From NCBI RefSeq assembly GCF_024198175.1, contig NZ_JAJVKV010000012.1:248001-312000 (forward strand): a stretch of 64,000 nucleotides of DNA. The letters run 5' to 3'. The stretch is from Pyxidicoccus xibeiensis. GTDB taxonomy: Bacteria > Myxococcota > Myxococcia > Myxococcales > Myxococcaceae. Both the position numbers and the translations under genes were made by a program. Below are positions 31,623 through 40,497 of the stretch, piece after piece (the first letter of the stretch is position 1; each line of letters begins with the position of its first letter). The notes below the pieces were generated by a model. That model had not been told where the DNA came from and made no database searches. It worked only from the letters and a program-made list of their open reading frames with translations.

Positions 31623-33152
31623 ATGCGCAACGCTCGACGTTCCCTGATGCTGCTACCGTGGTTGGCGCTGTCCGCCTGTCATCCCGAGTCTGAGCAGCCC
31701 TCCACGGGAGAGGCGCCCGCCGAGGCAACAGGCCAGACGTCCCGGCTGTTGCGAGCGGAGCTTCCCGTCCCTGGCCAGTACGTGGTGGTGCTCACGCCCC
31801 CGGCCGAGGGCGCGCCAGATGACGTGCCCGCGCTGGCGGAGGCGCTGGCGTCGAAGCACGGTGGGCAGGTGCTCCACGTGTACCAGAAGGCCCTGCGGGG
31901 CTTCTCGGTGCGCACGACGGAGGCCCAGGCGCTCGAGCTGGCCCGGCATCCGGCGGTGGCCTCCATCGAGGAGGATGCGGTGGTGCGCGACTCCCTCGTG
32001 CAGTCCTCGCCGAGCAACTGGGGGCTGGACCGCATCGACCAGCGCACGCTGCCGCTCGACAGCCAGTACATGTACTTCGGTACAGGGGCGGGCGTTCACA
32101 CCTACCTCATCAGCACTGGCATCCGCACCACCCACACCGACCTGGGCGGCCGGGCCACGGCGGACTTCAACAACGTCCCGGACGGCATGGGCCACACCGA
32201 CTGCAACGGCGTGGGCACCCACTGGGCCACCGTCATCGGAGGCAACACCCACGGCGTCGCCAAGGGCACGCGGCTGCACTCGGTGCGCGTGCTGGACTGC
32301 GGTGGCGGCGGCACCCTCTCCAACATCCTCGCTGGCGTGGACTGGGTCACCCTCCAGCACATCAAGCCGGCGGTGGCCCTGCTCAACCTCAACATGACGA
32401 CGGTCAACACCACGCTGGAGGCGGGGGTCCGCAACTCCATCGCCCAGGGCGTCACCTACGTGGGCACCGCCGGCATCCGGTCCGTGGACGCGTGCACCTC
32501 GTCGCCCGCGCGCATGCCCGAGCTCATCACCGTGGGGTTCTCCAGGAACACCGACGCGGTGGCGCCCTTCTCCAACTTCGGCGGCTGCCTGGACCTCTTC
32601 TCACCGGGAGACGGCATCACGGGGGGCTGGCACACCAGCGACACCGCCACCAACACCATCGGCGGCGGAGTGGGCGCGGCGGTCGCCGCCGGAGCCGCGG
32701 CGCTCTGGCTGGAGGTGTTCCCCACGGCCACGCCCGCCTCGGTGGCGTCGATGCTCACGAGTCAGGCCACCACCGGCGCGCTCACCCCCACGCCCACGGC
32801 GCCGACGCCGGACCGCCTGCTGTACACGGGCTTCATCGGCTCGCGGCTGAGGGGCGGCACCACCGTCAGCGGCATCGCCAACCGGCCAGGCGACGTGCGC
32901 TTCTTCCGGCTCGAGGTGCCGGCGGGCACCACGCGGGTCACCTTCACCACCAGTGGGGGCACCGGCGACGTGGACCTCTACGTCCGGGCCGGCGCGCTGC
33001 CCACGCTCAGCGTGTATGACTGCGCGCCCTACCTGACCGGCAACGCGGAGACCTGCACCCTCAACTCGCCTGCCGCGGGCCCCCTGTACGTCATGCTGCA
33101 CGGCTACGCGAGCTTCTCGGGCGTGTCGCTGTCGACGACGGTCACGCCGTAG
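31623..33152 (+). CDS. Proteinase-K-like S8 lipoprotein with all catalytic residues replaced (pseudoprotease)
   Basis: 509 aa. A lipoprotein signal (LALSAC, Cys19) precedes an I9-type propeptide (GQYVVVLTPPAEG, then LRGFSVRTTEAQALELARHP) and a proteinase-K-like domain (~130-395). The scaffold is well kept: HTYLISTGIRTTHTDLGGRA, DCNGVGTHWATVIGGNTHGV, GVAKGTRLHSVRVLDCGGGG, TSDTATNTIGGG. The catalytic Asp (normally IDTG) is Ser164, the His (NGHGTH) is Val197, the oxyanion Asn (AAGN) is Ile285, and the GTSMA serine loop reads GGVGA. A PPC domain ends the protein (~410-509). It should not cleave peptides; binding, inhibition or a structural role is inferred. A hairpin covers its SD. Confidence 0.82.
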   Translation: MRNARRSLMLLPWLALSACHPESEQPSTGEAPAEATGQTSRLLRAELPVPGQYVVVLTPPAEGAPDDVPALAEALASKHGGQVLHVYQKALRGFSVRTTEAQALELARHPAVASIEEDAVVRDSLVQSSPSNWGLDRIDQRTLPLDSQYMYFGTGAGVHTYLISTGIRTTHTDLGGRATADFNNVPDGMGHTDCNGVGTHWATVIGGNTHGVAKGTRLHSVRVLDCGGGGTLSNILAGVDWVTLQHIKPAVALLNLNMTTVNTTLEAGVRNSIAQGVTYVGTAGIRSVDACTSSPARMPELITVGFSRNTDAVAPFSNFGGCLDLFSPGDGITGGWHTSDTATNTIGGGVGAAVAAGAAALWLEVFPTATPASVASMLTSQATTGALTPTPTAPTPDRLLYTGFIGSRLRGGTTVSGIANRPGDVRFFRLEVPAGTTRVTFTTSGGTGDVDLYVRAGALPTLSVYDCAPYLTGNAETCTLNSPAAGPLYVMLHGYASFSGVSLSTTVTP

Positions 33153-33436
33153 CGCGAAGCCGCCACGGCCCCCGAAGCTCCCGTGCCGGGGGGCGGAGGG
33201 GCCGTGCAGCGCCAGGCGGGCGGCCTGGGCCGGCGGGTGCTACATGCCACGGCACGGCCCTGCAGCGGATGCAGGCGAGCACTGCGGCGGCCTCGACATC
33301 GAGTGCCTCCGCGTCCAGGACGGCAACGCCGCCTCCGAGCGGCTGGCAGGCCGCGCTGTTACCTGCCAACGCCCGGCCTTCACGCCGGAGCGTTCTCGCT
33401 CCGTCCCATCTGCCTCGCTGTAGTAGGTTGGCCTGA

Positions 33437-35794
33437 ATGGTACGTACCTCAGTCCTGGTGTTGGTCGGGTTCTTCCTCTTCGCCTCCGCCGAGGCCTCTG
33501 CCGCGTCGCCGGATGCTGGCACCGCGAGGTCCGTCTCGGAGGCCTCGAAGCGAGTCGAGAGTGCTCGCGCTGCCCTCGCGACGGCCGTCAAGCGCATCGA
33601 GAAGGAGCCGCCGGCCAACGCCGACCTCGACGCCGCCGTCGCGGCGGTGGAAGCGCTGAAGGATGCGCTCACTGCGGGCGCGGGCTTCGAGACGGAGGAC
33701 CTCGAGTACGCCAAGACGGTCCTCGCTGCCCGGAGGGAGCTCCGGACGCACCGCGAGTACGTCGACGAGCGCCGGGCCAAGGTCCACATCCACGAGTTCC
33801 GCCGCCGCATCGACGGCGCGCTCACGCCCCTGAACGAGCGCATGGCGAAGCTGACGGAGAAGGACCCCGCCCCCAAGGCCATGGACGAGGCCCGGGCCTC
33901 GGTGGAGGCGGTCAAGAAGCTGGCGGAGGAGGGCCGGCCCCTGACGAAGCAGGACCCGAAGTTCGCCGCGTACCTCACCGAGGTCGACGCGACCCTCGCC
34001 CGTCACGCGAAGACCCTCGACGAGCGGTGGCTGCAGCAGTCGGCCCAGAAGCAGCGCGGGCTCCTGGACGAGAGCCGCAAGGCGCTGTCCACCAACCTCA
34101 CCGAGCTGGGCAAGGCCTGGTCGGACGAGAAGTTCGCGGCCGTCGACAAGGCGGTGGTGGCGCTGCAGAAGCAGCTCGACGAGGGCAAGCCGCTCGAGGA
34201 GCGCGACAGGGCGTATCGCGCGGAGGCGGACAAGGCTCGCGCTGAAATCACCCAGGCCCGGCGCCGGATGGACGAGCTGGTGGTGCAGGCGGGCGTCTCG
34301 CGGGTCAAGGCGGAGCTGGGGCCTCCCCATGAGGAGCTCGTCGCCGCTGCCAAGGCGCTGCGCGCGAGGAGGCCCACGCCCGAGCAGCTCGGCGAGGCCA
34401 AGACGGCGGCGTTCGTCGTCCGGAAGCTGGTGGAGAAGTACGAGCCGCAGGCCGCGCGGAGCCAGGCCATTGGCCAGTACCTCACCGAGGTGAAGAACAC
34501 GCTCGTCGAGGTGGAGGTGGCCCTCCAGGTGCGCAGCCTCGACGCGGCTCGCGCCGACGTCATGCAGGCCCTGCGCAACCTCGAGAAGCGGGCCGTGACG
34601 GCCGAGCAGTTCGAGGAGGCGAAGACGGCGCTGGTCGTCCTGGAGAAGACGCTCGAGACGGTGCACGCGAAGAACCCCGCCATCAGCCCCGCCGCCGCCG
34701 AGGCGCGGCAGTTGCTCAAGGACGGGCGGGTGACGATGGAGCGGCGCCGGTACGAGGTCGACCTGCAGCAGCAGCGCGTGAAGGTCGACGAGGCGCGGAA
34801 GAACGCCGCGGCCCTGGTCACCCAGGTCCAGAAGGAGGCGCCCACGGAGGCGCAGCTCCAGGAGGCGGAGAACGCCGTCAAGCAGATTGGCACGGTGCTG
34901 GAGGCTGGCGCCCACTTCACCAAGAAGGACCGCGACTACGCCATCTACGCCAAGGAGACGAAGGAGCGCATGGCGGAGCTGAGCGAGCGCATCAACCGGC
35001 GGAAGACCGTGCTGGCCGCGGCGGACGCCCGCGCCCGCCTCACCGAGCGGCTGGCCGCGACGAAGGAGAAGCTGGAGACCGCGAAGCGCGTCTCGGCGAC
35101 CGACGCCGACGTGGAGACGGCCTCGAAGAGCGTGGACGAAATCATGCAGCTGTTCGAGGCGCGCGCGGAGCTGGAGCGGCAGGACGCGGGCTACGCGGCG
35201 TACGCGGAGCGGGCGCGCGCCGAGTGGCTGAAGCTGGTGGAGGCGCTCGAGTTCGCGCGGCAGGCGCGGGCGTTGCGCCGCATCACCGGTGAGGCCCTGG
35301 CTGCCGCCAGCACGGAGTCGGAGTCGGCCGCGGCCTCGGCGGACCTGCGCAAGCGGAAGGCGCTGTACGCGAGCGCGCTGGAGAAGCTCAAGGCCTGCCA
35401 GGACGACGGTGCCAGGATGGTGAAGGAGAACGCCAGCCTCGCGACGGTCGACGTGCTCGTGGGCGGGAGCCCCACCCGGCCCCAGGACGTGATGGCCCAG
35501 TGCGCGCAGAAGGCAGAGGCGCTGCAGGCGCCACAGAAGAAGGCCGACGCGCAGCTCCGCTTCCAGGATGGCCCGAAGCGGGCCTACGACTCGGCGAAGG
35601 CGCTGCTCTCCAAGGGGCGCAAGAGCGAGGCGCTCGCGCAGTTCAACGAGTGCATCGCGGAGGGGCGCATCCTCGAGAACCGGTATCCCGACGTCAAGGA
35701 GCAGAGGTTCGACGTCGGCGGCAGCAGCATGAATGTGCTCGAGCTCATCCAGGCCTGCGTGAAGGAGCGCAAGCCGCTGCAGTCGGCTCCCTGA
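33437..35794 (+). CDS. Exported protein of about seven ~95-residue helical repeats
   Basis: 785 aa. The signal peptide (TSVLVLVGFFLFASAEASAA) predicts export. Seven similar units follow, each with a helix like EAKTALVVLEKTLETVHAKN, an acidic turn, and a long charged helix like YLTEVKNTLVEVEVALQVRS. Examples of the first helix are DAAVAAVEALKDALTAGAGF, EARASVEAVKKLAEEGRPLT, DKAVVALQKQLDEGKPLEER and EAENAVKQIGTVLEAGAHFT. The protein is highly charged and probably an extended periplasmic rod. The last ~110 residues (with Cys residues) form a separate TPR-like module. Family not recognised. Confidence 0.7.
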   Translation: MVRTSVLVLVGFFLFASAEASAASPDAGTARSVSEASKRVESARAALATAVKRIEKEPPANADLDAAVAAVEALKDALTAGAGFETEDLEYAKTVLAARRELRTHREYVDERRAKVHIHEFRRRIDGALTPLNERMAKLTEKDPAPKAMDEARASVEAVKKLAEEGRPLTKQDPKFAAYLTEVDATLARHAKTLDERWLQQSAQKQRGLLDESRKALSTNLTELGKAWSDEKFAAVDKAVVALQKQLDEGKPLEERDRAYRAEADKARAEITQARRRMDELVVQAGVSRVKAELGPPHEELVAAAKALRARRPTPEQLGEAKTAAFVVRKLVEKYEPQAARSQAIGQYLTEVKNTLVEVEVALQVRSLDAARADVMQALRNLEKRAVTAEQFEEAKTALVVLEKTLETVHAKNPAISPAAAEARQLLKDGRVTMERRRYEVDLQQQRVKVDEARKNAAALVTQVQKEAPTEAQLQEAENAVKQIGTVLEAGAHFTKKDRDYAIYAKETKERMAELSERINRRKTVLAAADARARLTERLAATKEKLETAKRVSATDADVETASKSVDEIMQLFEARAELERQDAGYAAYAERARAEWLKLVEALEFARQARALRRITGEALAAASTESESAAASADLRKRKALYASALEKLKACQDDGARMVKENASLATVDVLVGGSPTRPQDVMAQCAQKAEALQAPQKKADAQLRFQDGPKRAYDSAKALLSKGRKSEALAQFNECIAEGRILENRYPDVKEQRFDVGGSSMNVLELIQACVKERKPLQSAP

Positions 35795-35820
35795 CCTGGC
35801 GGGTGCCTGACATCGGGACA

Positions 35821-35844
35821 GGCGCGCCACGAGGGTGGCGCGCC
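35821..35844. terminator. Bidirectional terminator between convergent genes
   Basis: Arms GGCGCGCCA (35821-35829) and TGGCGCGCC (35836-35844) form a perfect 9-bp stem with a 6-nt loop, followed by CATCCTTCCT on the plus strand. Confidence 0.65.
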
Positions 35845-35897
35845 CATCCTTCCTGAAGCGTGCGGGTCAAGGGTTGGACATCCTTGGCCCGCGGTCG

Positions 35898-38579
35898 TTA
35901 GAAGAGGACGCCCTGCTTGCGCAGGTAGGCTTCGGCGTCCGCGAGGCTCTCCAGGTAGTGTTCCGCCACGGTGTACGCCTGCGAGGCACCATGCCCACCC
36001 GCGGCAAACCCCTGGCTGTCGTACTTGCCGGGCGTCTCATCCGTGGCGACGTACCGTCCGTCCTCGCCGCGCGGGGTCTTCTCCACCGCGTAGAAGAAGC
36101 TGTCGAGCTGCTTCCGGTCGGTGACGCGCTCCAGCCGCTGGCGCAGCTCCTGCGGCGTGGTCTTGAGCCGCTCGGCCAACTGCGTGAGGAAGCGCCCGGT
36201 GCTCACCGCGGTGTCGGGGTCCTTGAGCTGCTCGGCCAGCCGGGGTGAGAAGCCCGCTCCCTGGAGGAAGGCCTGGGTGTCCTGCTGCGACTCCTGGCGC
36301 TTCTGGCTCTCGTTCCAGAGAGAGACTCCCGTGCCCGCCGCGAACAGCAGGCCGCCCACCACCTGGCCCGCCACGGGCACGGACTGCGACAGCGCCGCGG
36401 CGGCCAGGAGGGCGCCGCCCGTCGCGGAGGCCGTCTTCGCGAGCCCCTCGACAGGGTCTCCCTTCCTGAAGGCATTGAAGGAGGCGAGCCCATCACCGAC
36501 CGCGCCCAGCACGCCGCCCGCGGGGCCGAGCTTGCCCAGCACCTTGGTTGCCGCCTGGGTGTTCTTCCCGAGGACGTCCAGCACGAAGAGGCTGGTGTCC
36601 GCCGAGGCCGAGAGCGTGTCCCCCAGCGCCTTGGCCGTGCTCCCGAGGTCCAGGCCCTTGCCGTCCTGGAGCCCCTTCGCGACGTCCGTCACGCTGTTGG
36701 CGGCTCCGAAGAGGCCGGCCACCACGCCGAGCCCCCGCAGTGCGCTGCTCGCCCCGGAGGCCCCCGTCGTGCCGGACGGCTCGACGGAGAGCTTGCGGAG
36801 CGCCCCGTCCAGCGCCTCTGCGGCCCCCTTCTTGTTGTCCAGCAGGTCGTTGAAGTGCCCCTTCAGCGTGTCCATGTCCTCGGCTGTGACGCCGAAGAGG
36901 GCGGGGTTCTTTCCGAGCACGTTCTCGAAGACGCGCTTGGCGCCCGCGATGTCCTCCCCGCTGGCCGCGGCCTTGATGGCGGCGCTCGCCAGCCCCTTGG
37001 TGACGGACGTGGTCAGCCCCTTGGCGATGTCCTGGGCGTCCTTGCCCAGCTTGGGGCTCTTGAGCCAGTGGGAGACGCCGTCCAGGAAGGACGGCTCCTT
37101 GTTGGCCTGCTTCGCCACCTCCGCGTCGATGAACTTCTGGCCGACGTCCGTCCCGACGAAGCCCTTGAGCTGCTTCTGCGTCTCCAGGGCCTCGTCCGCG
37201 AAGCCGGGCAGCCCGCCATCCTTGCCCTTGAAGAGGGGGGAGTCCGGCTGCTTGAGGACTTCGTTGGAGGCCTCGAGCGCGCCCTCCAGCTTCTTCGCCG
37301 CGTCCTCGAGCGCGCCGTACTCGGCCTTGTGGCGCGCCTTGAAGGCGTTGAGGGCGTTCTGCTGCTCCTGCTGCGTCATCGCCGGGCCGAAGCTGGCGGC
37401 GAGCCGGGCGACCTGGGCGTTCAGCTCCTCGACCTTCTTCGACTTCTCCGCGAAGTCCTCGCGAATCTCCTTCACCTCGGCCTGGGTGGTCCGGGTGAGC
37501 TGCTCGGCCTGCCTGGACTTGCCACCACGCTCGAGGGCCGTCGCGAGGTGGACGGAGAAGGCCCCGCCCTCGCCCCGCCGGAGGCTCTCGCGCAGGCCTT
37601 CGCTCGTGCCCCGCCTGAGCTTCTCGTCGGCGCCAATCCCCGAGGCCAGGCCCTCGGCGAGCGCGCGTTGCTCCTCGGGCCGCAGGGTGCTGGACGCCTT
37701 GCCCAGGGCCTCCGCCGTCTCCTTGCCGGAGGCCGAGTCCTCGCTGGCGTCGGCGGGTTGCGACAGCGTGCCGCCAATGGTCTCGAGCTGCGGCTTGACG
37801 GCCTCGAGCAGTGCCTTGCGGTACTCGGGGCTCGTGCCCTTCTCGAGCAGGGCGGCCAGCTCCTTGCTGGCGGCCTCGGCTCGGGGGGCGAATTTGCCGG
37901 GCTTGAGCGAGTTCCCGAGGTCGTTGGGGTCCGACTTCGGGGGGGCCAGCGCCCGCGCCACGCGCTTCGCGTCCTCCTGGGCGGCCTCCCGCGGCGAGGC
38001 GGCCTGGGGGGCGCCGAAGAGCTTGCGCTGGTCTGCCGCGGACAGCTTCCGGGTGGCGTCGAACCCGTCCGTCACCTTGTCGGCGAGGGGGTAGGGTGGA
38101 GCCACGTTCTCCCGGGCGGCCTGGGCGTTGGCGGCCTTCTGGGCCGCCAGGGCTTCATTGGCCGAGGTGACGGCCGCCTGGCGCGCGGCCTCCGCGTCCT
38201 GCTGCGCCTTGGTGGCGGTCCGGGTGGCCGCGTCCAGGTCCTTCTGGCTCTTCTTCAGGGCCTCCGTCTTCTGTCGCTCCACCGAGGGGGCCCACTTGCC
38301 GCCGTGCGCGTCCAGCTCCCGGTGCAGCGCATCCTGCTTCCCCTGCAGCGTCTTCTGCCGCTCCTGGGCGCTCGTCGCCTTCCGGCTCGCGGCCTGCGAC
38401 TCCTGCTGCTTCTTCGCCGCGGTCGTCCGGGCCTTTTCCGCCTTGGTCGTGGCCTCCCGGAGGGCCGGGCTGCCCCCCTGCTTCTTCGGCGTGTCCGAGG
38501 TCGTCGTGCCGGTCCCGGACGCCGGAGTCGAGGCGGGAGGAGGAACGTACTTCTTCGTCTTGATGTTCGCGTCCAGCAT
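35898..38579 (-). CDS. Large Ala-rich coiled-coil protein with Gly-rich hydrophobic segments, unknown
   Basis: 893 aa from ATG at 38579 (GGGAG six bases upstream). Residues ~35-170 are Lys/Gln/Ala coiled coil (ALREATTKAEKARTTAAKKQ). Residues ~200-560 are mostly helical and charged. Residues ~600-790 contain Gly/Ala-rich apolar stretches (GLGVVAGLFGAANSVTDVAK, LGPAGGVLGAVGDGLASFNA, VAGQVVGGLLFAAGTGVSLW). The C-terminal ~100 residues are polar. There is no Sec signal. The combination resembles the 349-aa protein at 14.8 kb and could be a translocator-, tape-measure- or effector-like secreted protein; no family is recognised. Confidence 0.6.
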   Translation of the reverse strand: MLDANIKTKKYVPPPASTPASGTGTTTSDTPKKQGGSPALREATTKAEKARTTAAKKQQESQAASRKATSAQERQKTLQGKQDALHRELDAHGGKWAPSVERQKTEALKKSQKDLDAATRTATKAQQDAEAARQAAVTSANEALAAQKAANAQAARENVAPPYPLADKVTDGFDATRKLSAADQRKLFGAPQAASPREAAQEDAKRVARALAPPKSDPNDLGNSLKPGKFAPRAEAASKELAALLEKGTSPEYRKALLEAVKPQLETIGGTLSQPADASEDSASGKETAEALGKASSTLRPEEQRALAEGLASGIGADEKLRRGTSEGLRESLRRGEGGAFSVHLATALERGGKSRQAEQLTRTTQAEVKEIREDFAEKSKKVEELNAQVARLAASFGPAMTQQEQQNALNAFKARHKAEYGALEDAAKKLEGALEASNEVLKQPDSPLFKGKDGGLPGFADEALETQKQLKGFVGTDVGQKFIDAEVAKQANKEPSFLDGVSHWLKSPKLGKDAQDIAKGLTTSVTKGLASAAIKAAASGEDIAGAKRVFENVLGKNPALFGVTAEDMDTLKGHFNDLLDNKKGAAEALDGALRKLSVEPSGTTGASGASSALRGLGVVAGLFGAANSVTDVAKGLQDGKGLDLGSTAKALGDTLSASADTSLFVLDVLGKNTQAATKVLGKLGPAGGVLGAVGDGLASFNAFRKGDPVEGLAKTASATGGALLAAAALSQSVPVAGQVVGGLLFAAGTGVSLWNESQKRQESQQDTQAFLQGAGFSPRLAEQLKDPDTAVSTGRFLTQLAERLKTTPQELRQRLERVTDRKQLDSFFYAVEKTPRGEDGRYVATDETPGKYDSQGFAAGGHGASQAYTVAEHYLESLADAEAYLRKQGVLF

Positions 38580-38711
38580 GACGGGCTCCCATGCCATCTC
38601 AGGCGTAAGTCGGCCCGGGTCAGCCCCGGGCTCCTGGACGGAAAAGAAGGAGTGGCCCGGTCCGCATCCCAAAAAAGTCAGTCGAAGCCCGGAGGTGCGC
38701 GCCCGTTACAA

Positions 38712-38830
38712 TGGACCGCGCCCAGGCACTGGGCCACCACGTAGCCGAGCGCATACCGGGACTCCATCCTCCCGATGAGCACCAACCCGAGCGTCACCGC
38801 CGGATTCACATGGCAGCCGGAGATGGGCCC
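38712..38830 (-). pseudogene. Aquaporin (MIP family) fragment
   Basis: The minus-strand frame reads GPISGCHVNPAVTLGLVLIG followed by RMESRYALGYVVAQCLGAVH. This is loop B with the NPA signature and the next transmembrane helix of an AqpZ/GlpF-like channel. Only ~40 residues survive; there is no start, no second NPA half, and the homology ends abruptly on both sides. Confidence 0.7.
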
Positions 38831-38851
38831 TACCGTCCTACTTTCCCTTCA

Positions 38852-38935
38852 TCACCCGATGAACGGCAGGTTCCGGTACACCTCGGAGTAGTCCAGCCCG
38901 TAGCCCACGACGAAGTGGTCGTCGATCTCAGCGTC
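38852..38935 (-). pseudogene. Hypoxanthine phosphoribosyltransferase C-terminal fragment
   Basis: The minus-strand frame ends EIDDHFVVGYGLDYSEVYRN then LPFIG and a stop. This is the highly conserved C-terminus of Hpt (F-V-V-G-Y-G-L-D-Y-x-E-x-Y-R-N-L-P-x-I-G). The upstream catalytic part is absent, so it is a 3' gene remnant with its original stop codon retained. Confidence 0.75.
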
Positions 38936-39184
38936 GGAGGACCACGAGGGCGAGCAGCGCGGGGCGGGCGGGGCGCATCGGAATTGTAACTGGGATGCTG
39001 CACAGGGGAGGGCGCGACACAAGCCAGCCCCCGTCCACGTTTCAGGACGGGAGGCTCGAAATCCGGACGGGTGTCTTGGTACTGCATAGGCGCCACGAAG
39101 GCTTGTCGGAAGCATGGGGCGATGGTGCGTCTCTTGCACCGGGTCTGTTGTCGGTCCCACCCATCCATCCCCGCCATCCCTACC

Positions 39185-40453
39185 ATGCTCCTGCTTCGCT
39201 CATTCGCGCGGTGTGCGCTCATTCTCATATTTTGTCTAGGTCTCCCGACAATCCAAGACGCCCATGCCGCATGCATCGACGGGGAGAGCACCTCGTGCTT
39301 GTCCAACGGGTGCCGGGGAACGAAGATTTGTGAAGGAACGGCCTGGGGGCCCTGTTCGTTCTCGGGGGTATCCACCGTCTCGTGCTCGGTCTGCGGGCGC
39401 AGCGGCACTCTTCAGTGCAATGCCTCTGGAAGCACCATCCCTGGCTCCTGCTCCGCGAAGCGGTCGGAACTGTGTAATAACTGTGACGACGATGGCGACG
39501 GGGCCGTGGACGAGGGCCTGTCCGGCCTGTCGTGCACCATGGCCAGTGGCTGTGGCGGCGTGAGCCAGTGCGCGGCGGGGGGGGCTTCATGCAACTGGAT
39601 CGCGGGCAGCACCAAGGCCTGTGACCCGTGCGGGTCGGGTGGTCGCTCCGTCTGCCAGCAGGACGGCTCCATTGGGCCCTGTCAGCCTGCGACTGCCTCG
39701 CGAGAGATCGAGTGCAACGGATGCGACGACAACCGGGATGGTATCCCTGACGGAGCTTCGGGCAGAGCGGAGGCCTGCAACGGGCGGGACGACGACTGTG
39801 ACGGCGCCATCGATGAAGGAAGCAGCGGGCTAGAGGGCGACGTGTGCCAAGTGGACGTGGTGCAGGCGTGCTGCCAGCCCACCACGTGCCAGGCTCAGGG
39901 CAAGAACTGCGGCGCCCTTTCGGATGGCTGTGGCAAGACGCTGAACTGCGGCACCTGCCCGAGTGGCCAGGCCTGTGGCGGCGGAGGGGTTGCCAACGTC
40001 TGTGCATGTGACCCCATCCCCCAGGCCACCGCGTGCAGCGGCAAGTGCGGCCAGGTGCCCGACGGGTGCGGCGGCTTCTGGCCCTGCGGGGGTTGCACCA
40101 GCCCGCAGACCTGCGGGGGCGGCGGCACGCCGAACGTCTGCGGTTGCACGCCAATCCCGCAGTCCACCGCCTGCTATGGGAGGAACTGCGGCTCGGTGTC
40201 CAACGGCTGCGGTGGTACCCACACCTGCGGTGGCACCTGCCCTGGCAGTACCTACTGTGGCGGCGGCGGTATCCCCAACGTCTGCGGCTGCACGCCGAAC
40301 CCGGATGCCTGTGAAGGCATGGAGTGTGGCACTGCCAGCAACGAATGTGGCGGGACCGTGAGCTGCGGCGGCTGCCCCGGGGGCGGCAGATGCCGCTCCG
40401 GCGTCTGTCAAGGCGGCACCACCAGTTCCCCGCAAGAAGAGCAGCAGCGATGA
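39185..40453 (+). CDS. Secreted Cys-rich protein with MopE-like metal-binding motifs
   Basis: 422 aa from ATG at 39185, giving a signal peptide (CALILIFCLGLPTIQDAHA). Three calcium-loop-like MopE motifs follow: NCDDDGDGAVDEG, GCDDNRDGIPDG and GRDDDCDGAIDEG (PF11617-type, common in myxobacterial surface proteins). The C-terminal half is a repeat of about 45 residues rich in Cys and Gly (for example PDGCGGFWPCGGCTSPQTCG then GGGTPNVCGCTPIPQ). Dozens of cysteines imply a disulfide-knotted extracellular protein. It ends 44 bp before the Rhs gene and may be co-expressed with it. Confidence 0.75.
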   Translation: MLLLRSFARCALILIFCLGLPTIQDAHAACIDGESTSCLSNGCRGTKICEGTAWGPCSFSGVSTVSCSVCGRSGTLQCNASGSTIPGSCSAKRSELCNNCDDDGDGAVDEGLSGLSCTMASGCGGVSQCAAGGASCNWIAGSTKACDPCGSGGRSVCQQDGSIGPCQPATASREIECNGCDDNRDGIPDGASGRAEACNGRDDDCDGAIDEGSSGLEGDVCQVDVVQACCQPTTCQAQGKNCGALSDGCGKTLNCGTCPSGQACGGGGVANVCACDPIPQATACSGKCGQVPDGCGGFWPCGGCTSPQTCGGGGTPNVCGCTPIPQSTACYGRNCGSVSNGCGGTHTCGGTCPGSTYCGGGGIPNVCGCTPNPDACEGMECGTASNECGGTVSCGGCPGGGRCRSGVCQGGTTSSPQEEQQR

Positions 40454-40497
40454 GGCGCACGACGGACGTCGTCTCTCGAGACACCCAGGACATTCAC

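Larger units (their letters stand above)
38580..39184. other. 605-bp region without an intact gene, holding two gene remnants
   Basis: This divergent spacer lies between the Ala-rich gene and the Cys-rich gene. On the minus strand it contains decayed pieces of an aquaporin and of a hypoxanthine phosphoribosyltransferase (separate entries). The remainder shows no coding pattern. Confidence 0.6.

Noticed and set aside
33449..35830. 793-residue open frame on the minus strand
   Set aside because: Leu/Arg-rich low-complexity shadow of the helical-repeat gene, with no start signal.
36855..38744. 629-residue open frame on the plus strand
   Set aside because: Antisense to the Ala-rich coiled-coil gene, composition is Gly/Leu/Arg noise.
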